Below are positions 16,969 to 25,235 of a stretch of DNA of 64,000 nt, piece after piece. The position numbers and the translations under genes were made by a program. The first letter of the stretch is position 1; the number at the start of each line of letters is the position of its first letter. Below the pieces are notes generated by a model that was not told where the DNA came from, did not search any database, and worked only from the letters and a program-made list of their open reading frames with translations. Origin of the DNA: Agreia sp. COWG (lineage in GTDB: Bacteria; Actinomycetota; Actinomycetes; Actinomycetales; Microbacteriaceae). The stretch is taken from positions 1,922,001 through 1,986,000 of the forward strand of contig NZ_LR882035.1 of assembly GCF_904528075.1 (NCBI RefSeq), in the 5' to 3' direction.

Positions 16969-18249
16969 ATGCCCATCGTCTCGCTACCGGATGACGCGCG
17001 GCTGCGCGCGCTCCTGCCGTCCTCCCTCGACGTGGCAGGCCTCGCCACCCGCAGCGTCTCGGCCTACACCGACGCGGTCGACGATCTGCTCACAGCGTCG
17101 AAACTGCCCGTCCGATCGTGGCGCCTCGACGCCGACAGGATCGCCGCCTCGTATGGCAGCGATCGCGTTCTCCGTCAGCACGCGGAGCCGGTGTCGATGT
17201 TCGCCGAGCTCTCCGGCTTCTTCCCCGCTCAGCAGGGATGGGTGCGCACGCACGCCAACTACCCCCACCACCGCGAGCGCCTCTGCGCCGTTCTCGACGT
17301 GCCACCGACGGCCTCTCGAGCCACCGTGGCCGCCGCCATCGCCGCCCTTCCCGCGCAGCACGTCGAAGATGCCGCGTTCGCGGCGGGTGCCCTCGCGGTG
17401 CGCGTGCGACGGCCCGACGAGTGGCGGGCGCAGCCGGATGCCGTCCCCGAGTACGCGACGACGGCGCTTGCCCCGGGCCGCGCGCTCCGACGCCCGGCGG
17501 CCGATGAGAGTGCGCCGCTGTCGGGCATCCGGGTTCTCGATCTCACCCGGGTGATCGCGGGCCCTGTCGCCACGCGGGCGCTGGCGCTGCTCGGCGCCGA
17601 TGTTCTGCGGGTCGACTCCCCGAATCTGCCGGAACCGCTGCTCCAGCAGGTCGACACGGGCCAGGGAAAACGCTCCGCCGTGCTGGATGCCCTTCACGAG
17701 GACCACCGTGAGACGCTCGACGCCCTCCTCGAGACGGCCGACGTGCTCGTCACGGGTTATCGGCCGGGCGCCATCGAGCGACTCGGTCTCACGCTTCCCC
17801 CGGGCGTCGTCCACGCCACGGTGACGGCGTGGGGAGGGACGCCGGGGTGGAACGATCGGCGCGGCTTCGACAGCCTCGTGCAGGCCGCGACGGGCATCTC
17901 GGTACTCGAGTCGCGCTCCCCCGCCGGGCAGCCGTTCGTACCAGGCGCCCTCCCCGTTCAGGCCCTCGACCACTCGGCCGGCTACCTGCTCGCTTCGGCC
18001 GTTATCCGCGCCCTCGCCGCGCGCCTCGACGGGCTGGCGGACACCCGGGTATCGGTGTCGCTGACCGGAGTCGCGGGGCTGCTGCTCGATGCCGAACGCC
18101 ACACGGCACCGGATGCCCGGCTCGAGCCGACCGGTGACGTCACGGTCAGCCACGGCGACTTCACGACGGCGCGGCCCGCGCTGGCGGAGTTCGACGACTA
18201 TGCGTGGCCGGCGCATCCGATCGGAGATGACAAGCCGCGGTGGGCGTGA
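16969..18249 (+). CDS. Family III CoA transferase (CaiB/BaiF-like) with a long N-terminal part
   Basis: A 426-residue protein. The hallmark opening of the CaiB/BaiF fold, RVLDLTRVIAGPVATRALAL, appears only at about residue 188. ETADVLVTGYRPG follows, then RRGFDSLVQAATGI, which contains the likely catalytic Asp. About 185 residues precede this, and the C-terminal part is shorter than in formyl- or succinyl-CoA transferases. The whole may be a rearranged or fused form. The reaction would be CoA transfer between carboxylic acids; donor and acceptor are unknown. I chose ATG 16969; the frame opens earlier, at 16846, but overlaps the divergent gene. Confidence 0.82.
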   Translation: MPIVSLPDDARLRALLPSSLDVAGLATRSVSAYTDAVDDLLTASKLPVRSWRLDADRIAASYGSDRVLRQHAEPVSMFAELSGFFPAQQGWVRTHANYPHHRERLCAVLDVPPTASRATVAAAIAALPAQHVEDAAFAAGALAVRVRRPDEWRAQPDAVPEYATTALAPGRALRRPAADESAPLSGIRVLDLTRVIAGPVATRALALLGADVLRVDSPNLPEPLLQQVDTGQGKRSAVLDALHEDHRETLDALLETADVLVTGYRPGAIERLGLTLPPGVVHATVTAWGGTPGWNDRRGFDSLVQAATGISVLESRSPAGQPFVPGALPVQALDHSAGYLLASAVIRALAARLDGLADTRVSVSLTGVAGLLLDAERHTAPDARLEPTGDVTVSHGDFTTARPALAEFDDYAWPAHPIGDDKPRWA

Positions 18250-18310
18250 ACAGGGCCGGCTGAACCGCTCGAGCACCGCGAGCCGCCGTGAGCCTCGGCC
18301 GCCCCGTTGA

Positions 18311-18316
18311 TAGCGT
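18311..18316 (+). promoter_or_regulatory. -10 element of a probable leaderless promoter for the DUF3097 gene
   Basis: TAGCGT ends seven bases before the ATG at 18324, with no ribosome-binding site between. The distance fits transcription starting on the A of ATG. Confidence 0.45.
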
Positions 18317-18323
18317 CGGCCCA

Positions 18324-19163
18324 ATGAGAGATGACGACCGCTACGGTTCCGACGTGCTTGCCGACTTCTCGAGGCGCGCGGTCAAGGTCGATCTTCCCGT
18401 GGTCGAGGCCGTCACCGACCTCGTTCTCGAAGACGTCGCAAGCGACTTCAGCGGCTCGGTGGTGCGCGTCGAGGGCCGCATGGTCGAGCTGGAGGACTGG
18501 AAGGGTCGCCGGCGCATGTTCCCTCTCGGCCAGGGCTTTCTGCTGGAGGGCACCCCCGTGGCGGTGAGGGCGCCACGCACCAAGCAGACCGGCCTCGGCC
18601 GCACCGCGTCCGGCTCGATCGCCTCCCCCCAGGAACGTGCTCGCGTCGCCAGGGCCAGCCGCATCTTCGTGGAGGGCCGACACGATGCCGAGCTCGTCGA
18701 GAAGGTGTGGGGCTCCGATCTGCGCGCCGAGGGCGTGGTCGTCGAGTACCTCGAGGGCGTCGACCACCTGGCCGACGTGCTCGCGGAGTTCAAGCCCGAT
18801 CCCGCTCGCCGGGTGGGGGTGCTCGTCGACCACCTCGTTCCGAACTCGAAGGAGAGCCGCATCGCCGACGCCGTCGCCCGCGGACCGCACGGCGCCAACG
18901 TGCTGGTGGTCGGGCATCCGTATGTCGACGTGTGGCAGTCGGTGAAGCCAGCACGACTGGGGCTCACGGCCTGGCCGGTCATTCCGCGGGGCATCGAGTG
19001 GAAGCACGGCATCTGTGAGGCCTTCGGATGGCCGCACGCAGAACAGGCCGACATCGCCCGGGCGTGGCAGCGCATCCTGGCCCGGGTATCGACCTACACC
19101 GACCTCGAACCCGAACTGCTGGGCAGGGTCGAGCAGCTCATCGACTTCGTCACCGCCGACTAG
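18324..19163 (+). CDS. DUF3097 family protein
   Basis: A 279-residue actinobacterial protein of unknown function. It opens with MRDDDRYGSDVLADF, typical of the family. Its centre contains RIFVEGRHDAELVEKVWG, which resembles the first strand and acidic residue of a Toprim-like nucleotide-binding domain. Later VGVLVDHLVPNSKESRIA offers further acidic residues. A nucleic-acid or nucleotide role is plausible but only inferred. It seems to be a single-gene unit with its own leaderless promoter. A small CGCTCG/CGAGCG hairpin lies just past its stop (19165-19179). Confidence 0.9.
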   Translation: MRDDDRYGSDVLADFSRRAVKVDLPVVEAVTDLVLEDVASDFSGSVVRVEGRMVELEDWKGRRRMFPLGQGFLLEGTPVAVRAPRTKQTGLGRTASGSIASPQERARVARASRIFVEGRHDAELVEKVWGSDLRAEGVVVEYLEGVDHLADVLAEFKPDPARRVGVLVDHLVPNSKESRIADAVARGPHGANVLVVGHPYVDVWQSVKPARLGLTAWPVIPRGIEWKHGICEAFGWPHAEQADIARAWQRILARVSTYTDLEPELLGRVEQLIDFVTAD

Positions 19164-19180
19164 TCGCTCGCCCCGAGCGC

Positions 19181-19684
19181 CTACCAGCCCATCGTGCCGG
19201 GCGCCCCCTTGAAAGGCCCGACTACGCGGGAGGTGATCCAGCCTCCGTAGAAATCGCCTTCCTGCGCCGCGACCGTCTCGCCGTCGACGGTGCACTCGTC
19301 CATGGCAGACGGATAAACCGCCACCAGGTCTTTCAGGCGCTCATACCCACTCGTCGGGCTCGGGTAGTACCAACCGGCGCCTCTCGCCACCACGTCGCCG
19401 CCCGTCACGGTCAGATACGAGGCAGATCCCTTGAACTCGCAGAACGAGCTGCCGGACGCCGGGCTCAGTGTCCCCTCGACGAAGTCCGCGCGGGGCACGT
19501 AGTACACCGGAGGGTGACTCGTCTCCAGCACCCGGTACGTGCCGACGCTGTCGGCGATCACGACGCCGCCGAGGGTGATCCGGATGCGCTCCGCGGACGG
19601 CTCCACGCGCGGAGGGCGCGGGTACTGCCACACGGACTCCTGGCCGGCTCGGGGAACTTCGGGGTGCGGGGGTCGACGGTGCAT
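19181..19684 (-). CDS. DUF427 domain protein
   Basis: A 167-residue cytoplasmic protein. The DUF427 features are clear: VWQYPRPPRVE, a beta-rich core with SVGTYRVLETSHPPVYYVP, and the end SGYERLKDLVAVYPSAMD...GGWITSRVVGPFKG. The family is widespread in actinobacteria and fungi and its biochemical role is not settled. The ATG at 19684 lies six bases after TAGTTT and may be leaderless. The gene converges with DUF3097, leaving 17 bases between the stops, and is divergent from the next gene by 72 bases. Confidence 0.9.
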   Translation of the reverse strand: MHRRPPHPEVPRAGQESVWQYPRPPRVEPSAERIRITLGGVVIADSVGTYRVLETSHPPVYYVPRADFVEGTLSPASGSSFCEFKGSASYLTVTGGDVVARGAGWYYPSPTSGYERLKDLVAVYPSAMDECTVDGETVAAQEGDFYGGWITSRVVGPFKGAPGTMGW

Positions 19685-19690
19685 ACCTCG

Positions 19691-19696
19691 AAACTA
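19691..19696 (-). promoter_or_regulatory. -10 element of a probable leaderless promoter for the DUF427 gene
   Basis: On the minus strand TAGTTT stands six bases before the ATG at 19684. The intervening bases CGAGGT contain AGG, but too close to the ATG to act as a ribosome site. Confidence 0.4.
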
Positions 19697-19756
19697 CGCT
19701 CTCGCGAGAGCTGATCGTAGGATGGTGCCCCCGACCGAACGAGCGAAAGGCCAGCA

Positions 19757-20644
19757 ATGGCGAAGAAGCAGAAGCAGATCGGCGAGTCACAGCCAGGCCC
19801 GACCCTCTACGACCCCGATCTGCACCCGCAGTTCACCCGCGGCCTCGACGGCCTCCTGAGCGTTCACCGGCCGGTCGTTCTCGCCCACATCAGATCGATT
19901 CGAAAGATGCATCCCGGGGCGACACCCGAGAAGATCATCCGCATCCTCGAGACCCGTTATCTGGCTGCCGTCACGACGGGCGGCGCAGCCGTCGGAGCCA
20001 GCGCAGTCATCCCCGGTATCGGTATGGGGGTCTCGCTGGCCCTGACCGGCGTCGAGACTGCCGGATTCCTCGAGGCGAGCGCGCTGTTCGCGCAGTCCAT
20101 CACCGAGGTGCACGGCATCGCCATCGACGACCCCGACCGGGCGCGCACACTGGTCATGTCGATGATGCTCGGCACCGGCGGAGGCGACCTCGTGCGGCAG
20201 CTTGCGGGCCAGGTCACGGGATCCTCCGCCCCTCGCAATCAGTACTGGGGCACGCTCGTCACGCGAAACCTGCCGCAGTTCGCGGTCGGCCCGATCGCGG
20301 ACAGGTTGAAATCCACCTTTCTCAAACACCTCGCCGCGCGAACGGGCGCAGGTGCCCTCGGTCGCCTCGTTCCGTTCGGCGTCGGCGCTGTGATCGGGGG
20401 CACGGGAAACCACATACTCGGCCGCAAGGTCGTCGCCAGCGCGCGCACCGCGTTCGGGCCCCCTCCCGCGACATTTCCCCCCGCCCTCGAACCCAAGATC
20501 GTTGTTCCCAAAGACACACCGCCATCCGGCGCGGGGACGGATGGTGCGCCGCGGAAACGTCTCGGTCGTTCTCGAAAGAAAGAGGAGCCGTCGGTTCTCG
20601 CACCCGATTCGGACTCGTCCGAGTGGCCGGAGATCAAGATCTAG
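19757..20644 (+). CDS. Uncharacterised Gly/Ala-rich membrane-associated protein
   Basis: A 295-residue protein I do not recognise. Residues ~70-115 form a long Gly/Ala/Val hydrophobic region (GGAAVGASAVIPGIGMGVSL) that probably inserts in or binds the membrane. A second, shorter hydrophobic Gly-rich stretch lies near 195-220. Conserved-looking polar segments flank them (HIRSIRKMHPGATPEKIIRI; RTLVMSMMLGTGGGDLVRQL). The last 60 residues are Pro/Lys/Ser-rich and likely disordered. The layout faintly recalls EcsC-type proteins. The ATG at 19757 has GAAAGG ten bases upstream. Confidence 0.75.
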   Translation: MAKKQKQIGESQPGPTLYDPDLHPQFTRGLDGLLSVHRPVVLAHIRSIRKMHPGATPEKIIRILETRYLAAVTTGGAAVGASAVIPGIGMGVSLALTGVETAGFLEASALFAQSITEVHGIAIDDPDRARTLVMSMMLGTGGGDLVRQLAGQVTGSSAPRNQYWGTLVTRNLPQFAVGPIADRLKSTFLKHLAARTGAGALGRLVPFGVGAVIGGTGNHILGRKVVASARTAFGPPPATFPPALEPKIVVPKDTPPSGAGTDGAPRKRLGRSRKKEEPSVLAPDSDSSEWPEIKI

Positions 20645-20776
20645 ACGAATCTCGCCTCGGCATCGAGGGCACGAATTGTCCCCACATCAGATTCGGGTGG
20701 CAATGTGCTGTGAAGAAACTGATAGGGTCGGTGTTAGTTATCGATTTGTTACACGGGGAAGGTGGGTGAGGGTTCG

Positions 20777-20938
20777 ATGTTCGCGAGGCTCACGCAGGCA
20801 ATCACCCCGGTCGAGACCAGCCTCGCAGACACAGGTGTCGCGTTCGTTCCGATGTTGGTCGCAGCAGCTGTGGCCCTGCTCATCGTCGGGCTCGTCGTTC
20901 TCGTTGCACGCTACCGACTCAGTCACACCCACTCCTGA
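20777..20938 (+). CDS. 53-residue LADTG mini-protein (putative sorting-signal peptide)
   Basis: A short ORF from ATG 20777 to TGA 20936-20938. The protein begins MFARLTQAITPVETS, then carries LADTG, about 24 hydrophobic residues and a basic Arg-Tyr-Arg end. That is the order of a sortase sorting signal of the LAxTG type, with almost nothing in front of it. GGTGAGGG (20765-20772) is a plausible ribosome site four bases before the ATG, and the 130-base gap upstream is AT-richer than its surroundings, as expected for a promoter. It may equally be a simple one-helix membrane peptide. The adjacent cluster makes a wall polymer. Confidence 0.55.
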   Translation: MFARLTQAITPVETSLADTGVAFVPMLVAAAVALLIVGLVVLVARYRLSHTHS

Positions 20939-20968
20939 GCCCCAGCTCACCCCGAGTCCGTCGATCGT

Positions 20969-22264
20969 CTAGAGCGGTCGCTCCCCCTCATCCTGCCGCT
21001 CGTCGGTCGACGGCTCGCGCTCGTCCACGGGCACGTCCTGGGAATGCAGCGCAGCGTTCACCGCCCATTCCTGCATGAGGTGCGAGACCGCTTGATGCAA
21101 CCGGCGAGTCGCCGACCCCGGACGGGTGTCCCCGAAGTAGTGATCCACCCAATGGGAGAGCCGGGCCTCCGCCTCCGGATCATGGGTCAGTGCGTCCATT
21201 CTCGCCACGATGTCGGCAGCCTCGTCTGCATCGAACCATTCCGCCTCAAACAGGTAGCCGCTCGTGTCGATCTCCGCGAGGGCGTTGGTCGGGCGGGTCA
21301 CCAGCAGGGGCCTGCCACTAGCGAGCCTGTCGTAGACCATGGCGGAGATGTCCACGATGGCCACATCGGCTGCGGCCAACTGCCAGCCGAGCTCCGGCCC
21401 ATCGTCGAAGACGTGGCCGGCCTCCCCATCGTGCCTGTTCGCCTCGGCGATCATGCGGATGATCTGCTGGTTCGCGGCCTTGTATGACGGGTCGAGAACC
21501 CCGCTGCGGGGGTGGGGCCGGTAGATCAGACGGTGATCGGTCGACGCGAGCAGCTCGCCGGCCAGGGTGACCCCGTGGGTCACGATCGAGCCGTAGGCGG
21601 CCGAGGGGCGATCGCCCTCCCAGGTTGGCGCGTAGAGCACGACCTGCCTGTGGTCCGGGGTGTACGGCAGCGCCCCCGAGTAGTGGTCCGCCTGCGGGCG
21701 GCCGATGCGCAGGGCCCGCTTGTCGAAGTCGTAGTCCCAGAGCACGCGACCGAGCCGGGCGATGGCGGCGTCACCCGCGACCAGGCTGTAGTCGTACGCC
21801 TTGAACTGATTCGTGGTCATGTACATCTTGTCGCTCTCACCATGGTTGATGAAAACGTGCCACCGCCTGCCGTAGCGCATCATCTGAAAGTTGCGTGCGT
21901 TCTGGTTCACGTAGAACACGATCTTCAGATCGTGCTCGGCCACAACGGCCTCGAGGTCTTCGACACGACGCACGTAGGCAGCGGGGATGGGCGACTCGTC
22001 GAGCAGGGCATTCATGGCCGTGGGGTTGCGGCTCAAGATGACGACGGGCCAGGTCTTGGTCAGCTCGGCGAGCGGGCGATACCACTGCCGCAGCTGGTAC
22101 AGGTTGATATCGCCGTCTGCGAAGTACACGCCGATCTCGAACGTGCGGGGAGCAAAGGGAGCCCGTGCCTCCAGCTTCCGGGTGAGCACGCCCCGCGTGC
22201 GCCGCGCGCTCAGCAGATCCCGAGCGACGGTGAGGCCGAGTCTGGCGTCGTTCACAATACCCAT
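20969..22264 (-). CDS. CDP-glycerol glycerophosphotransferase-like protein (TagB/TagF type)
   Basis: A 431-residue peripheral membrane enzyme of the family that transfers glycerol-phosphate (or related polyol-phosphate) units onto wall polymers. HVFINHGESDKMYM carries the His-Gly-x-x-x-Lys pattern of the CDP-glycerol transferase active site. VVLYAPTWEGD and IYRPHPRSG, then ADVAIVDISAMVYDRL, follow in the usual order. The last 25 residues are charged and likely disordered. It is the last gene of a minus-strand run of four, 50 bases after the GT2 gene. Polymer identity (glycerol, ribitol or other) cannot be read from sequence. Confidence 0.87.
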   Translation of the reverse strand: MGIVNDARLGLTVARDLLSARRTRGVLTRKLEARAPFAPRTFEIGVYFADGDINLYQLRQWYRPLAELTKTWPVVILSRNPTAMNALLDESPIPAAYVRRVEDLEAVVAEHDLKIVFYVNQNARNFQMMRYGRRWHVFINHGESDKMYMTTNQFKAYDYSLVAGDAAIARLGRVLWDYDFDKRALRIGRPQADHYSGALPYTPDHRQVVLYAPTWEGDRPSAAYGSIVTHGVTLAGELLASTDHRLIYRPHPRSGVLDPSYKAANQQIIRMIAEANRHDGEAGHVFDDGPELGWQLAAADVAIVDISAMVYDRLASGRPLLVTRPTNALAEIDTSGYLFEAEWFDADEAADIVARMDALTHDPEAEARLSHWVDHYFGDTRPGSATRRLHQAVSHLMQEWAVNAALHSQDVPVDEREPSTDERQDEGERPL

Positions 22265-22314
22265 CGTGCAAGGCTACCCAGGTGCCGGGCGATGCCCAGA
22301 CCGGATGCCGCGGG

Positions 22315-23169
22315 CTACACGACCGGCGGGCGGCCGGCCGCGGTCATCCTGAGGACCGTGCGCCAGCGCAGCGGGCGTCGGCCGCCGACCGGCTCTCGCC
22401 ATCCGGCCACCCACCCACCGAACCAGGCACGAAGCGCCTGAGGGCGCCGCGCCCAGCGAACGATCTGGATCGCCGTCCACGAGCCGACGTAGAGCGGAAC
22501 GAGCGGGGCGGGAAGGTTGCGCTTGGCCAGCCACACCCGGTTGCGGGCGTTCAGCCGATAGTAATAACTGTGCCGGCTCGGCTCGATTGCCGGATGGTGC
22601 GCGACGAGGTCGCCCGCGTACCAGGTGACGAGTCCTTGATCCCACACCCGCCAGGCCAGGTCGATGCCCTCGTGAGCGTAGAAGAACGGTTCGGCCCAAC
22701 CGCCTGTCGCGTCGAAGACCGTGCGCGGCAGCAGGACGGCCCCTTCCCAGACGGAGAAGACGGCGGAGGAATCCGCCGGATCGCCCTTGCGGATGCGAGG
22801 AGTCCACCGGCGCGGATTGGTGACGCCCGACGGATCGACGACCCTGGGCTGAACGAGGCCGATACTCGGATTCTGCTCGATGAGGGAGATCGCATCGAGC
22901 AGGAACGTCGGGGACGCAAGGCTGGCATCGTCATCGAGAAAGAAGAGATAGTCACCTCCGACCCGCCCCACTCCGGCGTTGCGACCCGCCGGAATGCCCA
23001 CGTTCTCAGGCAGGGCCACGGTGGCCACGGCCTCGGGCAGATCCACCGGCTGCCATCCGTTGCCGACGCAGACGACGTCGAGCGTCACCCCGCGCTGGAT
23101 GAGAATCGACTCGATCGCGCGGGAGAGATCGTCGGCCCGAGTGCCCTGGGTCAGAACGACCACACCCAC
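22315..23169 (-). CDS. Family 2 glycosyltransferase
   Basis: A ~284-residue GT-A fold glycosyltransferase. It opens with the beta strand VGVVVLTQGTR, contains PENVGIPAGRNAG and the metal-binding FFLDDDAS, and later the acceptor-site region FFYAHEGIDLAWRVWDQG. It resembles rhamnosyl- or galactofuranosyl-transferases of wall polysaccharides. The start is uncertain. I used GTG 23169; GTG 23163 is also possible, and an AGAGGG lies too far upstream to decide. It follows the CDP-alcohol phosphotransferase with an 18-base gap, inside one transcription unit. Confidence 0.85.
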   Translation of the reverse strand: MGVVVLTQGTRADDLSRAIESILIQRGVTLDVVCVGNGWQPVDLPEAVATVALPENVGIPAGRNAGVGRVGGDYLFFLDDDASLASPTFLLDAISLIEQNPSIGLVQPRVVDPSGVTNPRRWTPRIRKGDPADSSAVFSVWEGAVLLPRTVFDATGGWAEPFFYAHEGIDLAWRVWDQGLVTWYAGDLVAHHPAIEPSRHSYYYRLNARNRVWLAKRNLPAPLVPLYVGSWTAIQIVRWARRPQALRAWFGGWVAGWREPVGGRRPLRWRTVLRMTAAGRPPVV

Positions 23170-23186
23170 GGTATGGCGCAGACCGG

Positions 23187-23996
23187 CTATGAGCGCACCC
23201 TCTTCGATGCCATGATCGCCACGAAGTGCCCGACGACGGCGAGGCCGGCGAGGGGAACGAGCGCCGCGAGCAGGATGCGGTCGGCGAGCGGTCCTCCGAT
23301 GAACAGACCGATGATGGCGAAGACGAAGGCGAGCATGGTCAGCTCGACCGAGTGATAGAGGCGGTGGAACGGAACGAAGCGGGCGAGTCTGCGCAGTCGC
23401 GCGACGAGCTGCTGGGACGGCTCCGACTCCCCCTGCCTGTCGGCGAGCTTCGCGAGGCCGGCGTTGGCCCTTGCCACGTGCACCATGTCGTTGAGCGCCT
23501 TGTTCAACACGATCAACAGCGCGAGAGCGAAGCCCAGCGTGGTCCAGAGAAAGTCTTGGGGCGCCTCGAACGGGAAGCCCGCCGCGCGGATGCCCAGAGC
23601 GATCGGAATGAGCGACTCCGTCGTGTAATGGCCGACCTTGTCGAGAAAAACTCCCGCGGGCGACGACGTGCCTCGCCACCGGGCGACCTCACCGTCGCTG
23701 CAGTCGACGAGCATCTGCAGCTGGCCCAGCACGAGGGCGAGGCAGGCACCGGGAACACCCGGAATGAGGAGTGCGGCGGCGGTCGACCAGCCGACGAGGA
23801 TCATCAGGCCGGTTACTCCGTTGGCCGAGATCGACGTCTTGAGCAGTAACCAGGTCAGATACGGCGAGACGCTGCGCAGGTAGAGCGACGCCGTCCAGTG
23901 CTCGGCATTGCGGCGGCCGCGCACCTCGGGGGGCTGGGCCACGGCGCGCAGTTCGTCGATCGACGACGGGCGTCCACGGGTGGGCGACGAGGGCAC
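23187..23996 (-). CDS. CDP-alcohol phosphatidyltransferase family protein with an Asp-to-His change
   Basis: A 269-residue integral membrane enzyme that would join a CDP-activated alcohol to a second alcohol, releasing CMP. The family signature is D98-x2-D101-G102-x2-A105-R106-x8-G115-x3-D119-x3-H123. The fourth position, normally the catalytic-base Asp, is His here. About six hydrophobic segments follow the usual pattern, and SISANGVTG matches the TPNxVT-like region before the signature. The GTG at 23996 lies three bases after the stop of the upstream GT2 gene, with GGAAGG as ribosome site. It may make the linkage lipid or a precursor of the polymer. Confidence 0.87.
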   Translation of the reverse strand: MPSSPTRGRPSSIDELRAVAQPPEVRGRRNAEHWTASLYLRSVSPYLTWLLLKTSISANGVTGLMILVGWSTAAALLIPGVPGACLALVLGQLQMLVDCSDGEVARWRGTSSPAGVFLDKVGHYTTESLIPIALGIRAAGFPFEAPQDFLWTTLGFALALLIVLNKALNDMVHVARANAGLAKLADRQGESEPSQQLVARLRRLARFVPFHRLYHSVELTMLAFVFAIIGLFIGGPLADRILLAALVPLAGLAVVGHFVAIMASKRVRS

Positions 23997-23999
23997 GAA

Positions 24000-25067
24000 T
24001 TACCTTCCGGTGTGCGAGGTGATGTTGCTCGTGAGCTTCAGGAATCCCAGGATGAAGCCCGTTCCCCAGCTGAAATGAATGCACGGCAACACTACGAGAA
24101 ACCATGCACCCGTGCGAACGCCGCGGCGAAGGGCGGTGCCGATCGACGCGATCACGACGAGAAGCAGGTAGAGCACCGGAAAGACGAAGAGCGCGGTGAA
24201 GATCCACGAGATGACGAGCGCGGCACCCTGCGCGTTTCCGACGAGGCCGAAGTACCCGAAGCATCCCAGCAGAAGACCGAAGGCGACCGCGAGAACCGCA
24301 ACGGGCGGCGCGAAGTACTTCAGCGAGTTGGAGCTGAAGAAGCGGCGCGCCAAGTCGCCACGCCAGAGGCCGGTGGAGAAGAACTGGCGGGCGAGCTTTT
24401 CGGGCGTCGGCCGAGGGCGGTAGGTGACCTTCAGCTTCGGCGTGAACCAGACGACTCCCCCGGCCGCGCGCAGCCGCCGGTTCAGCTCCCAGTCCTGGCC
24501 GCGTCGGATCTCCTCATTGAAGAGGCCGACCCTGGTGAGCCACTCCCGACGGAAGACCCCGAGGTAGACCGTCTCCGCGGGTCCCTCCGCGCCACCGAGG
24601 TGATGCTGTCCGCCGCCGAGCCCGATGGAGGAGCCGTACGCCATCGCGACAGCATCCTCGAACGGCGTGGTTCCCTCGGCCAGCATGATGCCGCCGACGT
24701 TTGCCGCGTTCGTGCGCGCCATCGTCTCGACGGCGATGCGTGTGTAGTCCTTGGGGAGCACGGAGTGCGCATCCACCCGCACCACGATCGGGTGACTCGA
24801 CGCCTCGATGGCCACATTCAGGCCGCTGGGCGTCGATCCGGTGGGGTTCTCGATGACCTGGATGCGCGGGTCGACCTTCGAGAGCCGCTCCACCAGCTCG
24901 GTGGTGCCGTCGATACTGGGCCCCAGCGCGACGATCACGTCGAATGGGCCCCGATAGTCCTGGGCGAGCAGGCTGTCGATGGCCGCCTCGACGTGCGTGG
25001 CCTCGTTGAGCACCGGCATCACATAGGAGACACCGGGGAGTGTGCTCGCAGGGGTAGTCGGGGTCAT
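24000..25067 (-). CDS. Family 2 glycosyltransferase with C-terminal membrane segments
   Basis: A 355-residue membrane-bound glycosyltransferase. The N-terminal GT-A domain shows VSYVMPVLNEATHVEAAIDS, the metal-binding VVRVDAHSVLP (an Asp-Ala-His form of DxD) and RRGQDWELNRRLRAAG as acceptor-site motif. Three or four hydrophobic segments fill residues ~250-330. The layout resembles succinoglycan/ExoA-type enzymes. I chose ATG 25067; the frame opens 29 codons earlier with no family character. It is the first gene of the polymer cluster, and no promoter was recognised in the 168-base gap upstream. Confidence 0.87.
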   Translation of the reverse strand: MTPTTPASTLPGVSYVMPVLNEATHVEAAIDSLLAQDYRGPFDVIVALGPSIDGTTELVERLSKVDPRIQVIENPTGSTPSGLNVAIEASSHPIVVRVDAHSVLPKDYTRIAVETMARTNAANVGGIMLAEGTTPFEDAVAMAYGSSIGLGGGQHHLGGAEGPAETVYLGVFRREWLTRVGLFNEEIRRGQDWELNRRLRAAGGVVWFTPKLKVTYRPRPTPEKLARQFFSTGLWRGDLARRFFSSNSLKYFAPPVAVLAVAFGLLLGCFGYFGLVGNAQGAALVISWIFTALFVFPVLYLLLVVIASIGTALRRGVRTGAWFLVVLPCIHFSWGTGFILGFLKLTSNITSHTGR

Positions 25068-25189
25068 AGCGTCCAGTCGTTGTCTGTCGGGTGCCGGGGC
25101 GCACGCGGGATGTCGTTCCGCCGACGCTGGCCGACCGAGCCTACCGCAGGGCACCGCCGGAGAGCGGAATCGAGGGACCCGCGCGCAAA

Positions 25190-25221
25190 GATCCCCGGGC
25201 CGCGTGGGCGGCCCGGGGATC
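25190..25221 (-). terminator. Intrinsic terminator of the htrA-like gene
   Basis: A perfect 14-bp stem (GATCCCCGGGCCGC and its complement) with a four-base loop lies 15 bases beyond the stop of the protease gene. On the minus strand the stem is followed by TTTG, a short U-run. Confidence 0.75.
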
Positions 25222-25235
25222 TTGGTCTGGCAGAG

